DNA of 36,107 nucleotides, taken from the NCBI GenBank assembly GCA_030065875.1, contig JASJCR010000051.1, forward strand, positions 1 to 36,107. The letters are read 5' to 3'. Position numbers and translations under genes: made by a program. The notes beneath the pieces were generated by a model. That model had not been told where the DNA came from and searched no databases. It was given only the letters and a program-made list of their open reading frames with translations. This DNA comes from Ardenticatenaceae bacterium (GTDB lineage: Bacteria; Chloroflexota; Anaerolineae; Promineifilales; Promineifilaceae). Shown here piece after piece: positions 6,780-14,991 of the stretch (position 1 is the stretch's first letter; the number at the start of each line of letters is the position of its first letter).

Positions 6780-9700
6780 ATGCCCATCAAGCCATCGTGG
6801 ACCCACCGCCTGGCAGTTGCCTTCTCCCTCATTGCCCTCTCGGCCGTGGCCGCCTTTCCCTTTTTTTCCGGGGATGGGGTGCCCCGCACCAATGACCTGG
6901 TCCCCCACCTGCATCGCGCGTTCGCTCTCAAGGAAATGGTCGATTGGGGATATTTGTGGCCTCGCTGGGCGGCCGATTTGGTTCACGGCTATGGGTACCC
7001 GGTTTTTAATTTTTTCCCCCTGCTCTCCCACTGGGTCATCGTCTTGTGGCACCTGCTTGGCTTGCCGCTGTTAACCGCCTACAAAATGACCGTCTGGACC
7101 CACTACCTGCTGGGCGCCATCACCTCGTATCTGCTCGGCCGAACTATCACGCAGCGGCCACTGGGCGGCTGGCTCGTGGCTTTGATCTATACCTTCAGCC
7201 CGTATTTGCTCTATGATGCGGTTGTCCGTGGCTCTCCACCGGAATCACAGGCCCTGGCGTTCCTGCCCCTTGTGGTGCTCGGCGTTTGGCATCTCCAGCA
7301 GCGATTTAGCTTTAAATGGACGGCTATCACTGCAGCCGCCTATGCGACAATGGTTCTCAGCCACCATCCGGTCACGCTGCAGATTTCGTTCATGCTGGGA
7401 TTGTGGATCGTAACCAGCAGACTTCAGACTTCAGACTTCAGACTTCAGAAGATAGATGAGGGACGAGAGATGTCCCGACTTAGTCCATCCTCTCGTATTT
7501 CGTATTTCGTATCTCGTATCTTGTCTTCCTTGGGGGCTTTGCTCCTCGGCGGTCTGCTCACCGCCTTTTTTGCCCTGCCGGCCCTGCTTGAAATTGACTT
7601 TACCCGGGCCACGCTGAGCATCAGCCAGGGATACACGTATGCCGACAATTTTCTGCCGCTCAGTGAATTGTTTCGCTGGCCGCTGCTGCCGGCCGATCCG
7701 GCCCGGCTCAACCCGCCGGTGGTGCGGCCGCTGCCCCTTGTTGGGCTGCTGACCGCCCTGCTCTCCCTGCCGTTCGCCTGGCCCCATCTCGACCGGCCGC
7801 GCCGCCAGCTTGTCGGCCTGCTGGGTTTAACCGGCTTGCTCGGCGTGTGGCTGATCACCCCATCTTCCACAGTAGCCTGGGAAATCATCCCCCTGCTTGA
7901 GTTTACTCTCTATCCGTGGCGCATGTTGGGGTGGGTTAGCTTAATCGTGGCGATATTAACCGGTGTTTCAATCACAGCGTTGGCTAAAAGTAAAAAAGTT
8001 TATTGGTTTATTGGTGTGTTGGTGACGGTTTTAGTGACCATCGAGGCGGTGCCGTGGCTCTTTCCACCACGGGAACCGATGCCCACTGAAATAACTCAAA
8101 AAATCGTTTCTGATGGCGAACTGCCTCCCTTTTTGATTGGAACGACGACGCTGGGCGAGTTTTTACCGGCCGGGGTTGAGGTCCTGCCGGAAACCGATAC
8201 GCTCAAAGCGGAATTGATCGATCAGGGGAATCCCGACCGGCTGCAGGCAGGTGAAGGGGTGATTTGGCAGCGGCTCGATCCCGACCCGCTCAACGCCCGC
8301 TATACGATCACAGCGGAGCAGGCAGCAACCGTCCTCTATCGCCACTTTGATTTTCCGGGTTGGCGAGTTGAGCTCAACGGGCAGGAAATCCCCATCAACC
8401 CCTCCCAACCGGAGGGGCTCATTGCGTTCAACCTCCCCGAGGGGACCCACGACCTGCACATCCGCTTTGGCACCACCCCGATCCGCACCGCGGGGAACAT
8501 CATCTCCGCCCTGGCTCTTGTGGTTTGGCTGGGAATCTCAGGTTATGGGTTTCTGAAAGACCACAGACCACAGACTTCAGACTACAGGTGGGTTGCGATT
8601 GACCAATCTAGCTCCCAACACCCAACACCCAACACCTCTGGTCTCTGGTCTCTTGTCTCTGGTCTTCTCATGCTCGCTACCTTCACCTTCTTCACCCTCA
8701 TCGATACGCCGCTGCGGCGGGATACCCTGCTGGCGGACGGGGTGTGGGGACAAACGCAAATTGAACCGCTTGATTTTGCCGGTGAGCTGCGGCTGTTGAC
8801 TTTTTCCCAGCCGGATGAGCCAATAGCGGCCGATGAACCGGTCGAATTAACCTTATTTTGGCAGGCACAGCGCGGAATCGGCGTTGATTATGCGTTTGGC
8901 ATCCAGGTTGTCGATGAAAACGGCCTGCCGTGGCAAAAAGAAGTGAACCGGCCGCTGGATTGGCGCTTCGTGGGCGGCTCCGACATTTGGCCGCCTGATA
9001 CCTACCGCCTTGAGCCATTTGAAATCACCCTGCTCGATGGCACACCACCGGGGGAATACCGCTTTTTGGTGGGGCTGGTCCGCAAAGATACCGGGCAAAC
9101 GGTGGCCGCAGAACAGATTGGAGGGTTTGTGGTCGGAACCGCGGCCGGTGGTTCACGCCCTCTTGAACCCGGCATGACCGCCGTGGGTGAAAGCGGCGGC
9201 AGCTTGACCCTGCTGGGTATCCGGCCGGATCGCGCTGAAGCCCGACCGGGAGATACCCTGCGCCTGGGGGTGCTTTGGCAGCGGCTGGATGACCGGCCGA
9301 CCTCGTTTAATGCTCAGCTGCTCGGCGAGGATGGTCAGACCGTCTGGGAAAGTGAATCGATTGCCGTCCCGGCCGGGGCAGCGGGTGACCGGCTGCGCAG
9401 CGATCAGCTCTTCCGGCTGCCGGCGTCCATTCCAGCCGGGACCCTGACGTGGCAGATCGTTTGGGAAGCGTCGGCTATCACCACCACCCAACTTAACATA
9501 ACACCACTCGAGCGAACATTTGAAACCCCCAAAGTTGACATAACAACAGATTTGACGTTCGGCACTTTCGCCCGTCTGATCGGCCTCTCCAACATCCAAC
9601 CCCCATCACCTAACACCCAACACCCAACACCTATCACCCAATCCCTAACCCTCATCTGGCAATCCCTCAACGAAACCTCAACCAGCTACCGCGTCTTTGT

Positions 9701-9953
9701 GCACCTCGTCGACGAAGCGGGTGAAATTGTGGCCCAGTCCGATGGGGAACCGGCCGGCTGGTCGCGGCCGACCACCGGCTGGCTGCCACCGGAATACATC
9801 ATCGACGAACACACCCTCACCCTGCCGGAAAATTTACCAGACGGCACCTATCGTTTGCGCATCGGGCTGTACAATCCCCAAACAGGGGAAAGGGTGTTAT
9901 CTGAAGAGGGAAGCGCATTTTTTGAAATGATCAATTTCTCATCAGGAAGCTAA
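6780..9953 (+). CDS. Giant PTPS-related polytopic membrane protein (paralogue 2)
   Basis: A 1057-aa membrane protein paralogous to the one at 314. The first loop carries TNDLVPHLHRAF (37-48), LWPRWAADLVHG and YGYPVFNFFP (71-80), the PTPS-related/GT-C-like signature. About ten TM segments lie within residues 10-415, then a beta-rich region, two more TM segments (~575-590 and ~625-645) and extracytoplasmic beta domains. The final ~90 residues (SYRVFVHLVDEAGEIVAQSD, RPTTGWLPPEY, YNPQTGERV) match paralogue 1. Heptamer arrays are inserted in frame at three places (7418-7527, 8556-8668, 9590-9646), two of them on loops beside TM segments. The stop overlaps the convergent PfpI gene by 12 bp. A role in envelope polysaccharide or glycolipid assembly is inference. 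Confidence 0.8.
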   Translation: MPIKPSWTHRLAVAFSLIALSAVAAFPFFSGDGVPRTNDLVPHLHRAFALKEMVDWGYLWPRWAADLVHGYGYPVFNFFPLLSHWVIVLWHLLGLPLLTAYKMTVWTHYLLGAITSYLLGRTITQRPLGGWLVALIYTFSPYLLYDAVVRGSPPESQALAFLPLVVLGVWHLQQRFSFKWTAITAAAYATMVLSHHPVTLQISFMLGLWIVTSRLQTSDFRLQKIDEGREMSRLSPSSRISYFVSRILSSLGALLLGGLLTAFFALPALLEIDFTRATLSISQGYTYADNFLPLSELFRWPLLPADPARLNPPVVRPLPLVGLLTALLSLPFAWPHLDRPRRQLVGLLGLTGLLGVWLITPSSTVAWEIIPLLEFTLYPWRMLGWVSLIVAILTGVSITALAKSKKVYWFIGVLVTVLVTIEAVPWLFPPREPMPTEITQKIVSDGELPPFLIGTTTLGEFLPAGVEVLPETDTLKAELIDQGNPDRLQAGEGVIWQRLDPDPLNARYTITAEQAATVLYRHFDFPGWRVELNGQEIPINPSQPEGLIAFNLPEGTHDLHIRFGTTPIRTAGNIISALALVVWLGISGYGFLKDHRPQTSDYRWVAIDQSSSQHPTPNTSGLWSLVSGLLMLATFTFFTLIDTPLRRDTLLADGVWGQTQIEPLDFAGELRLLTFSQPDEPIAADEPVELTLFWQAQRGIGVDYAFGIQVVDENGLPWQKEVNRPLDWRFVGGSDIWPPDTYRLEPFEITLLDGTPPGEYRFLVGLVRKDTGQTVAAEQIGGFVVGTAAGGSRPLEPGMTAVGESGGSLTLLGIRPDRAEARPGDTLRLGVLWQRLDDRPTSFNAQLLGEDGQTVWESESIAVPAGAAGDRLRSDQLFRLPASIPAGTLTWQIVWEASAITTTQLNITPLERTFETPKVDITTDLTFGTFARLIGLSNIQPPSPNTQHPTPITQSLTLIWQSLNETSTSYRVFVHLVDEAGEIVAQSDGEPAGWSRPTTGWLPPEYIIDEHTLTLPENLPDGTYRLRIGLYNPQTGERVLSEEGSAFFEMINFSSGS
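7418..7527. repeat. In-frame heptamer arrays (CAGACTT and TCTCGTA types)
   Basis: CAGACTT repeats four times at 7418-7450. After a non-repetitive stretch, TCTCGTA, TTTCGTA, TTTCGTA, TCTCGTA follow at 7491-7520. The inserted ~36 residues (RLQTSDFRLQ onward, then SSRISYFVSR) are charged and interrupt a hydrophobic stretch of the membrane protein. Confidence 0.85.
8556..8668. repeat. In-frame cluster of three heptamer dialects
   Basis: GACCACA x2, GACTTCA, GACTACA are followed by CCAACAC x3, then TCTCTGG, TCTCTGG, TCTCTTG, TCTCTGG. They sit between the TM segment ending near 8540 and the next one, and encode HRPQTSDYR, QHPTPNT and LWSLVSGL. Three different heptamers adjoin inside one coding region. 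Confidence 0.85.
9590..9646. repeat. In-frame heptamer array (CCAACAC/CATCACC type)
   Basis: ACATCCA, ACCCCCA, TCACCTA, ACACCCA, ACACCCA, ACACCTA, TCACCCA are embedded in the C-terminal beta domain and encode PPSPNTQ, HPTPITQ. The paralogue at 314 has no such insertion at the matching place. Confidence 0.85.
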
Positions 9954-10631
9954 AGAACGATCTAAGGTTTGCAATACTTCGAGGATCGCCTCCCCAACCC
10001 CGGCGGCCGATGCCGGATTTTGGCCGGTAATAAGCCGCCCATCTACCTGGATATTTGGTTCGAAATTAGGTGCAGGGATGTGAATTGCGCCCCGTTTCAT
10101 CAGAGTTGATGCCAGCAAAAACGGCACAATCTCTTCCAGACCAACCGCGCGTTCTTCTTCATCTGTAAAGGCGGCCACTTTTTTGCCCTCAACGAGGTAG
10201 CTTCCATCAGATAACTTGATATTGACCAGGCCGGCCGGTCCATGGCACACAGCCGATACAATACCCCCCAACTCGTAAATTTCGGCCGCGACTTGAGCCA
10301 AATCTTCATTATCCGCAAAATCCCACATCGTACCGTGCCCACCCACGTAATGAATCAGCTGATAATCAGCAGGATTGACCTGGTCAGGAGTCAGCGTATG
10401 CTGAAGTTTGGCTTGCACCACGGCGTCTTCCCAAAATGCTTTGTTGATTGGGTCTTCTAAATTAAAGCCATCAACCTGTGGTGCTCCTCCCTGCGGACTA
10501 ACAAAATCAAACTCAAGGCCGGCTTTTTTTATAATCTGCCATGGATGCGCAGCCTCACTCAAATAAAAACCGGTTTGTCGGCCGGTCTGGCCAAGCTGGT
10601 TATGGCTGGTTAAAACAAATAGTGCTTTCAC
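9942..10631 (-). CDS. DJ-1/PfpI-family type 1 glutamine amidotransferase-like protein
   Basis: A 229-aa protein of the DJ-1/PfpI superfamily, Hsp31-like subgroup. It has YLSEAAHPW (acidic residue E26), VGGHGTMWDF (96-105) and the nucleophile elbow VSAVCHGPAGL with Cys129-His130. Known members act as glyoxalase III, deglycases or stress chaperones; the substrate here cannot be read. No signal peptide, so cytosolic. The start is GTG at 10631 with a strong AAAAGGAG upstream. It is divergent from a LysR regulator at 10805, its probable regulator. The 3' end overlaps the convergent gene by 12 bp. Confidence 0.88.
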   Translation of the reverse strand: MKALFVLTSHNQLGQTGRQTGFYLSEAAHPWQIIKKAGLEFDFVSPQGGAPQVDGFNLEDPINKAFWEDAVVQAKLQHTLTPDQVNPADYQLIHYVGGHGTMWDFADNEDLAQVAAEIYELGGIVSAVCHGPAGLVNIKLSDGSYLVEGKKVAAFTDEEERAVGLEEIVPFLLASTLMKRGAIHIPAPNFEPNIQVDGRLITGQNPASAAGVGEAILEVLQTLDRSLAS

Positions 10632-10654
10632 AATATTACTCCTTTTGATTGTGA

Positions 10655-10731
10655 CCGCAGACGGTTTGAAAATTGCCCAGTGGCGCTTCTACACGGTCTG
10701 CGGAATAGTGATTTCCACAACGAGTTTGTGG
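10655..10731. promoter_or_regulatory. Inverted repeats in the PfpI/LysR divergent spacer
   Basis: CCGCAGAC (10655-10662) pairs with GTCTGCGG (10696-10703). A tighter dyad CCACAA-CGAGT-TTGTGG lies at 10715-10731. The second has the size and spacing of a LysR-type operator. Both lie in the 173-bp spacer shared by the divergent genes. Confidence 0.4.
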
Positions 10732-10791
10732 TTCGCTTGATACGATAGTGGACTTTCAGGTATAAATCCAACAATAATTTTTAGGATGATG

Positions 10792-10797
10792 TATAAT
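10792..10797 (+). promoter_or_regulatory. -10 element for the LysR gene, probably leaderless
   Basis: TATAAT ends eight nt before the ATG at 10805, which puts the transcription start at or next to the ATG. No ribosome binding site is present. A convincing -35 is lacking, as is common at regulated promoters. Confidence 0.4.
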
Positions 10798-10804
10798 TAT
10801 TTTT

Positions 10805-11683
10805 ATGGCAAATTATGAATGGTATCGTAGCTTCGTTGCGGTGTATCAAACCGGGACGACAACCGCTGCCGCCGAACAGCGCAGCATCACCCAACCAGCA
10901 ATCAGTCAACACGTTGCCGCCCTGGAATCAACGCTAAATACTCCCCTTTTCGAGCGTCAAGCCAGGAAAATGCAGCCAACGGAAGAGGCCAAGGAACTTT
11001 ACAGTCAAATCATTGGGGCTGTGGAAAAACTTGATGAAATTTCACAATATGGCATGAGCAGGCAGCCCGACCGTCAACCTCCTTTGCGGGTCGGAACCCC
11101 CCAGGAATATTTTTTCAGCCGCGCTCTTGGCCAGTTAGCCAAAGCTGATACTCACGGCCACCGGATTTGGGTCTCTACCGGTTCAACTCGAAAATTACTG
11201 AGGCAGCTTGAAGGTGGAGACCTTGATGTGGTCATTGCCACACAGAAGTTAAGCGGCCGACGTTTACACTTAACCAACCTCTATACCGAAAAATTTATTT
11301 TAGTGCATCATTCACAGCTCATTGTCCCCAGCTATGCTTCAATTTTCGAACTGGAAACATGGCTCTCTCAACAGTCATGGATCAGCTATGCGCCAGATTT
11401 ACCGATCATTCGTCGTTATTGGCTTGAGGTTTTTGAAAGTCGCCCCTCTATAAAACCTGAATTTATTTTTCCCGATTTGCGCATGGTCATAAAAGCGGTG
11501 CAGGCCGGAATGGGGATCAGCATTGTCCCCCAGTATCTTTGTCAGGATTTGCTTGATCTTGGCCAAATAAAAGAGCTTCAGGTCGCTGATTTTTCAGTGA
11601 CCAATCAGCTCTATCTGGCAGCTCAAATCGAACATCTCAGCGACTTCAGGGTAAAATGGTTGATAAATATTTTGAGCGCCTGA
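10805..11683 (+). CDS. LysR-family transcriptional regulator
   Basis: A 292-aa LysR-type regulator of standard length. The N-terminal winged helix (residues 3-62) contains FVAVYQTGTTTAAAEQRSIT, QPAISQHVAALE and PLFERQARKMQPTEEA; the rest is the effector-binding region (PLRVGTPQEYF, LDVVIATQKL, VQAGMGISIVPQYL). It is divergent from the DJ-1/PfpI gene, the classic arrangement for a LysR protein and its target. Candidate operator dyads lie between them. The inducer is unknown. Compared with neighbours the gene is less GC-rich and poorer in CGGCCG, which might mean separate ancestry; this is weak evidence. Confidence 0.92.
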   Translation: MANYEWYRSFVAVYQTGTTTAAAEQRSITQPAISQHVAALESTLNTPLFERQARKMQPTEEAKELYSQIIGAVEKLDEISQYGMSRQPDRQPPLRVGTPQEYFFSRALGQLAKADTHGHRIWVSTGSTRKLLRQLEGGDLDVVIATQKLSGRRLHLTNLYTEKFILVHHSQLIVPSYASIFELETWLSQQSWISYAPDLPIIRRYWLEVFESRPSIKPEFIFPDLRMVIKAVQAGMGISIVPQYLCQDLLDLGQIKELQVADFSVTNQLYLAAQIEHLSDFRVKWLINILSA

Positions 11684-11769
11684 CCGGCAAGTGACTCACA
11701 ATTCAAAGTTTAAGGTCAAATGTGAAATGAAAGATCACTTCTAAGCCCACTCTTCGGCTTCTTCCTCTT

Positions 11770-12825
11770 ATGTTTTGGAAACGCGCCATCCTCCACGTTG
11801 ACATGGACGCTTTTTTTGTCAACATTCACCTGCTGGATCATCCGGAAGATCGCGGCCTACCCATCGCCGTTGGCGGCAATCCCAACGGCCGGGGTGTCGT
11901 GGCTTCAGCCAGCTATGAAGCGCGCCAGTTTGGCGTGCGCTCGGCCATGCCCAGCAGCCAGGCGCTGCGCCTTTGCCCGACGATCAAATTTGTGGGGCAC
12001 AACTGGCCGCGCATCGGCGAGTGCTCTCGTCAGGTAATGGATCTTTTGGCCGCTTACGGCCCGCTCGAAAAAATGAGTGTCGATGAAGCGTATGTCGATA
12101 TTTCTGAAGCGGCCGACCCGGAAGGCGTCGCTTTCAAAATCCGAGCCCAAATCAAACGCGAAACCGGGCTGCCCGCCTCAGTGGGATTGACTCCCAACAA
12201 GCTGGTCTCCAAAGTTGCCTCCGATTTTGACAAGCCGGAAGGGTGTACCATTATCCGGCCGGGAGAAGAGCGCCTGTTCCTGGCTCCTTTGTCGGTGCGG
12301 GCCATTCACGGGATCGGCCCGCGCACGGCCGAACAGCTGGCCCTTCTAAACATCTATAAATGTGGCGAGCTGGCGGATATCGATCTCAGTCAGCTGCGGC
12401 TAAAATTTGGCAAAAACGCTGAATTACTCCAGGAGCGAGCGCGGGGAATAGACCATCGGCCGGTTAATGATGACCCCGGTCAGGCTAAATCAATCAGTCA
12501 GGAGTGGACGTTTAACGACGACATCGAAGATGAGAATTATCTGTTCGATATGATGGAAAAAATGGCCGGGCAGGTATCCGAGTCGCTCAAAAAACGAAAC
12601 CTGGTGGCTCACACCGTGGTGGTCAAATATCGCTGGGTTGATTTTTCCACATTTACCCGGCAGCGCACGGTGGAAGTAGGGATTGACTCGGCCGCAGAAA
12701 TTCTAGCCACGGCTCAGGCGGTTTTTCAGGCCAACTGGAACGGGGAGAAACTGCGCTTGATCGGCGTGGGGGTCAGTAACCTGGAGCGGCCGCTGGGGCG
12801 GCAGTTGACCCTCTTTAATAGCTAA
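11770..12825 (+). CDS. dinB: DNA polymerase IV (Y family, translesion)
   Basis: A 351-aa Y-family polymerase. HVDMDAFF (9-16) carries the metal ligand Asp11 and the aromatic steric gate Phe16; SVDEAYVDIS carries Asp105 and Glu106. The thumb HhH region (AIHGIGPRTAEQLALL) and little-finger domain follow. The C-terminus ends in a beta-clamp-binding motif, QLTLF (345-349). It copies damaged templates with low fidelity. No ribosome binding site is visible at the ATG, which nonetheless begins the conserved N-terminus. The last codons (AAT AGC TAA) merge with a heptamer array. I found no obvious LexA box in the 86-bp spacer upstream. Confidence 0.95.
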   Translation: MFWKRAILHVDMDAFFVNIHLLDHPEDRGLPIAVGGNPNGRGVVASASYEARQFGVRSAMPSSQALRLCPTIKFVGHNWPRIGECSRQVMDLLAAYGPLEKMSVDEAYVDISEAADPEGVAFKIRAQIKRETGLPASVGLTPNKLVSKVASDFDKPEGCTIIRPGEERLFLAPLSVRAIHGIGPRTAEQLALLNIYKCGELADIDLSQLRLKFGKNAELLQERARGIDHRPVNDDPGQAKSISQEWTFNDDIEDENYLFDMMEKMAGQVSESLKKRNLVAHTVVVKYRWVDFSTFTRQRTVEVGIDSAAEILATAQAVFQANWNGEKLRLIGVGVSNLERPLGRQLTLFNS

Positions 12826-12826
12826 G

Positions 12827-12890
12827 GGCTAATTGCCAATGACCAATAGCTAAAAATTTAGCTATTAGCAATTATTTCTAGCAATTAGCC
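12827..12890. terminator. Heptamer-derived palindrome between convergent genes
   Basis: GGCTAATTGC (12827-12836) pairs perfectly with GCAATTAGCC (12881-12890). Inside, AATAGCTAAA and TTTAGCTATT (12845-12866) form a second perfect stem. The units are heptamers (GCTAATT, GCCAATG, ACCAATA, TATTAGC). The symmetric layout between dinB and the TPR gene suits a bidirectional terminator, but there is no clean poly-T tract. Confidence 0.45.
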
Positions 12891-12895
12891 ATTTA

Positions 12896-14161
12896 TCATC
12901 CGCCCGTCAAATTCGCATTCCGGCACTCTTCCAACCCGATCTGCGCATCCTGCCCTCGAAAACTATCCGGCCCCATCGCCTCAAGCACCCGGTTAAACAA
13001 ATACTCTGAGTTGTATTGATACGGGCCGTTTTCAACATAACAAAGCGTCGGATCGAGCCGAAAATAAGCAAATCCCAAATAGTTAAAGTAAAGAGAGGTT
13101 GAGTCGGTTAGCGGAGTACCCGCCTCGTACGCCTGATCATACGCATCAACGGCAAACTCCAGTTCGGGAATCGCAAAATCGTAATTAAAATTTTTGTAAT
13201 AAGCTGACCCGAGATGAGCGCGGGCGCGAACCATATTTGGATCAATATCCACCGCTTGCTCGAGATAAAATTCAGCATCAGCATATTGCCCGGCCAGAAA
13301 ATACATCCATCCCAGCGCATCTTGGGCATCGGCGTTGTTCGGGTTGACCTCAATTAAATCTCTCAGCACCAAAATTGCCCGCTGCCGGTTGTCGGTGTAA
13401 AAGTAGGAGTAGGCCAGGGCCAGAGACGCATCAATATAAGCCGGGTTTAACTGGCGGGCGGTTTCATAACTTTCAATCGCCTGGTTGTAATAACCCTGCG
13501 TTTCAAACACGATGGCTCGATAAAAATGCACGGTAGCGCTCTGGCTGTTGATGGCCAAAGCGGTATCAACCAAATCCTGTGCTTCGGTGAAATTATCTCG
13601 ATTCTGACTGATAAGCGCCCCAGCTTGATAGGCGTACGCGTCCGCATTGTTGGGGTTAATTTGCACCCCTCGCTGGGCGGCGTCAACCGCCTTCTGGTAT
13701 TGCAGTTCAGCCTCGGTGCGGTTGCCCACTTCCGCCAGGCGCTCTCCGTTTAGCAGGTAAGCGGCCGCTACAGAGGTCAACACTTCATCGTTATTAGGCT
13801 CCAGCACGTTCACCCGTTCCGCCCACAGCAGCGCGTTTTCGGCATCTCCTTCAAGGGTCAAAAGGCGAATTAAATCGATATAATATTGCACATTGGTCGG
13901 ATCAAGCTCAATGGCGGTTTCAAAACTTTCCACCGCCCGGCTTATCTCCCCATCACGCCTGTAGAGAGAGGCGCTGAGGGCATATGACTCGGCCGTTCGG
14001 GTTGGCTCGGGGGTCGGCGTAGGGATAACCGCCTCAATAACCTCTTCCGCATTGGTCGTCAAGAAGTAAGCGGCCACGATCCCCACCATGAGCAAAACAA
14101 TCGTTAAACACGTTGGTCCCCCACGACGAGGGTAACGTGATGGTGTGCGATCAACATACAT
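12896..14161 (-). CDS. Membrane-anchored tetratricopeptide-repeat protein
   Basis: A 421-aa protein with a basic N-terminus, one TM helix (about 18-36, LTIVLLMVGIVAAYFLTT), a short TPTPEPT linker and then eight or more TPR units, with repeated NP/DP turns (ELDPTN, EPNND, INPNN, LNPAY, VNPNN, DIDPN) through residue ~340. The C-terminal ~70 residues are not clearly TPR and include three cysteines (two in LCYVEN and LEECRN). Probably an extracytoplasmic scaffold; partner unknown. The ATG at 14161 is divergent from trmH; a TACAAT hexamer lies just upstream. Confidence 0.8.
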   Translation of the reverse strand: MYVDRTPSRYPRRGGPTCLTIVLLMVGIVAAYFLTTNAEEVIEAVIPTPTPEPTRTAESYALSASLYRRDGEISRAVESFETAIELDPTNVQYYIDLIRLLTLEGDAENALLWAERVNVLEPNNDEVLTSVAAAYLLNGERLAEVGNRTEAELQYQKAVDAAQRGVQINPNNADAYAYQAGALISQNRDNFTEAQDLVDTALAINSQSATVHFYRAIVFETQGYYNQAIESYETARQLNPAYIDASLALAYSYFYTDNRQRAILVLRDLIEVNPNNADAQDALGWMYFLAGQYADAEFYLEQAVDIDPNMVRARAHLGSAYYKNFNYDFAIPELEFAVDAYDQAYEAGTPLTDSTSLYFNYLGFAYFRLDPTLCYVENGPYQYNSEYLFNRVLEAMGPDSFRGQDAQIGLEECRNANLTGG

Positions 14162-14201
14162 ATCTACATTGTAGCTGTTTCGTGACCAGATTCAATTGGG
14201 C

Positions 14202-14207
14202 TAAAAT
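14202..14207 (+). promoter_or_regulatory. Possible -10 element for trmH
   Basis: TAAAAT lies 10 nt before the ATG at 14218, leaving only a very short leader. The -35 is weak (TTCGTG, 17-nt spacer), so this is tentative. Confidence 0.25.
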
Positions 14208-14217
14208 ACCGCTTAGA

Positions 14218-14991
14218 ATGGAAATCGATCGTTTGCTGGCCGTTTTATCGGCCGACCAAAAAAAATTACTGCACGATTTTATCGCTCAATTTGTTACCCA
14301 CGAACGGCAAGCCCTGATCGATAAGGTTTTGCCCTATCGCACCCGCCGCCTGGCGGTCGTGCTGGAAAACATCTACCAGCCCCACAACGCCAGCGCCGTG
14401 CTCCGCAGCTGCGACCTTTTTGGGGTGCAGGATGTCTACATCATCGAAACAAAGTACGAGTATCAGGTCAATCGTGACATCGCTTTGGGTTCGGCCCAAT
14501 GGTTGACCCTGCATCGATATCAGCAACCGGGACGCCGTGATTTAGCTGCCTGCGCGGCCGATTTGCGAGCGGCCGGGTACACGCTGGCAGCCACCACGCT
14601 GCGGCCGGGGTCCGTGCCTCTGAACAGCGTGCCGGTCCACCAAAAAATCGCTCTTTTGTTTGGCACCGAACAGCACGGGTTAAGCGATGAAGCACACGAT
14701 CTGGCGGATACCTGGGTTCATATTCCGATGATGGGATTTACTCAGAGTTTTAACATTTCAGTCAGCGCCGCTCTGTGTCTATACGAACTAAGCAACAAAG
14801 TACGCCAGAGCGACGTATCGTGGTCATTACCACCGGCCGAGGCCCGGGACATAAAAATCGGCTGGCTGTTAAATTCAGCCACCCGGCCAGAGGCTCTTTT
14901 ACTGCACTTCATCCGTCAGCACAAAATCGAAGGAGATTTTAGCTGGCTAAAAACAGTTGAAGAAAAATATGGAACCGATCAATCTGGATAA
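14218..14991 (+). CDS. trmH: tRNA (guanosine-2'-O)-methyltransferase, TrmH/SpoU family
   Basis: A 257-aa SPOUT methyltransferase. All three knot motifs are present: motif 1 NIYQPHNASAVLRSCDLFG (51-69, with Asn57 and Arg63), motif 2 LLFGTEQHGLSDEA (146-159) and motif 3 IPMMGFTQSFNISVSAAL (169-186). The motif 2/3 sequences are of the TrmH type, which methylates G18 of tRNA with SAM. The start is set at ATG 14218 because upstream codons overlap the divergent TPR gene and lack similarity. The 3' end overlaps the next gene by 23 nt, so translation may be coupled. Confidence 0.92.
   Translation: MEIDRLLAVLSADQKKLLHDFIAQFVTHERQALIDKVLPYRTRRLAVVLENIYQPHNASAVLRSCDLFGVQDVYIIETKYEYQVNRDIALGSAQWLTLHRYQQPGRRDLAACAADLRAAGYTLAATTLRPGSVPLNSVPVHQKIALLFGTEQHGLSDEAHDLADTWVHIPMMGFTQSFNISVSAALCLYELSNKVRQSDVSWSLPPAEARDIKIGWLLNSATRPEALLLHFIRQHKIEGDFSWLKTVEEKYGTDQSG

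Noticed and set aside
14113..14217. An upstream start for the trmH gene
   Set aside because: The 35 extra residues overlap the divergent TPR gene start, show no similarity to the TrmH N-terminus and cross a likely promoter; ATG 14218 is preferred.
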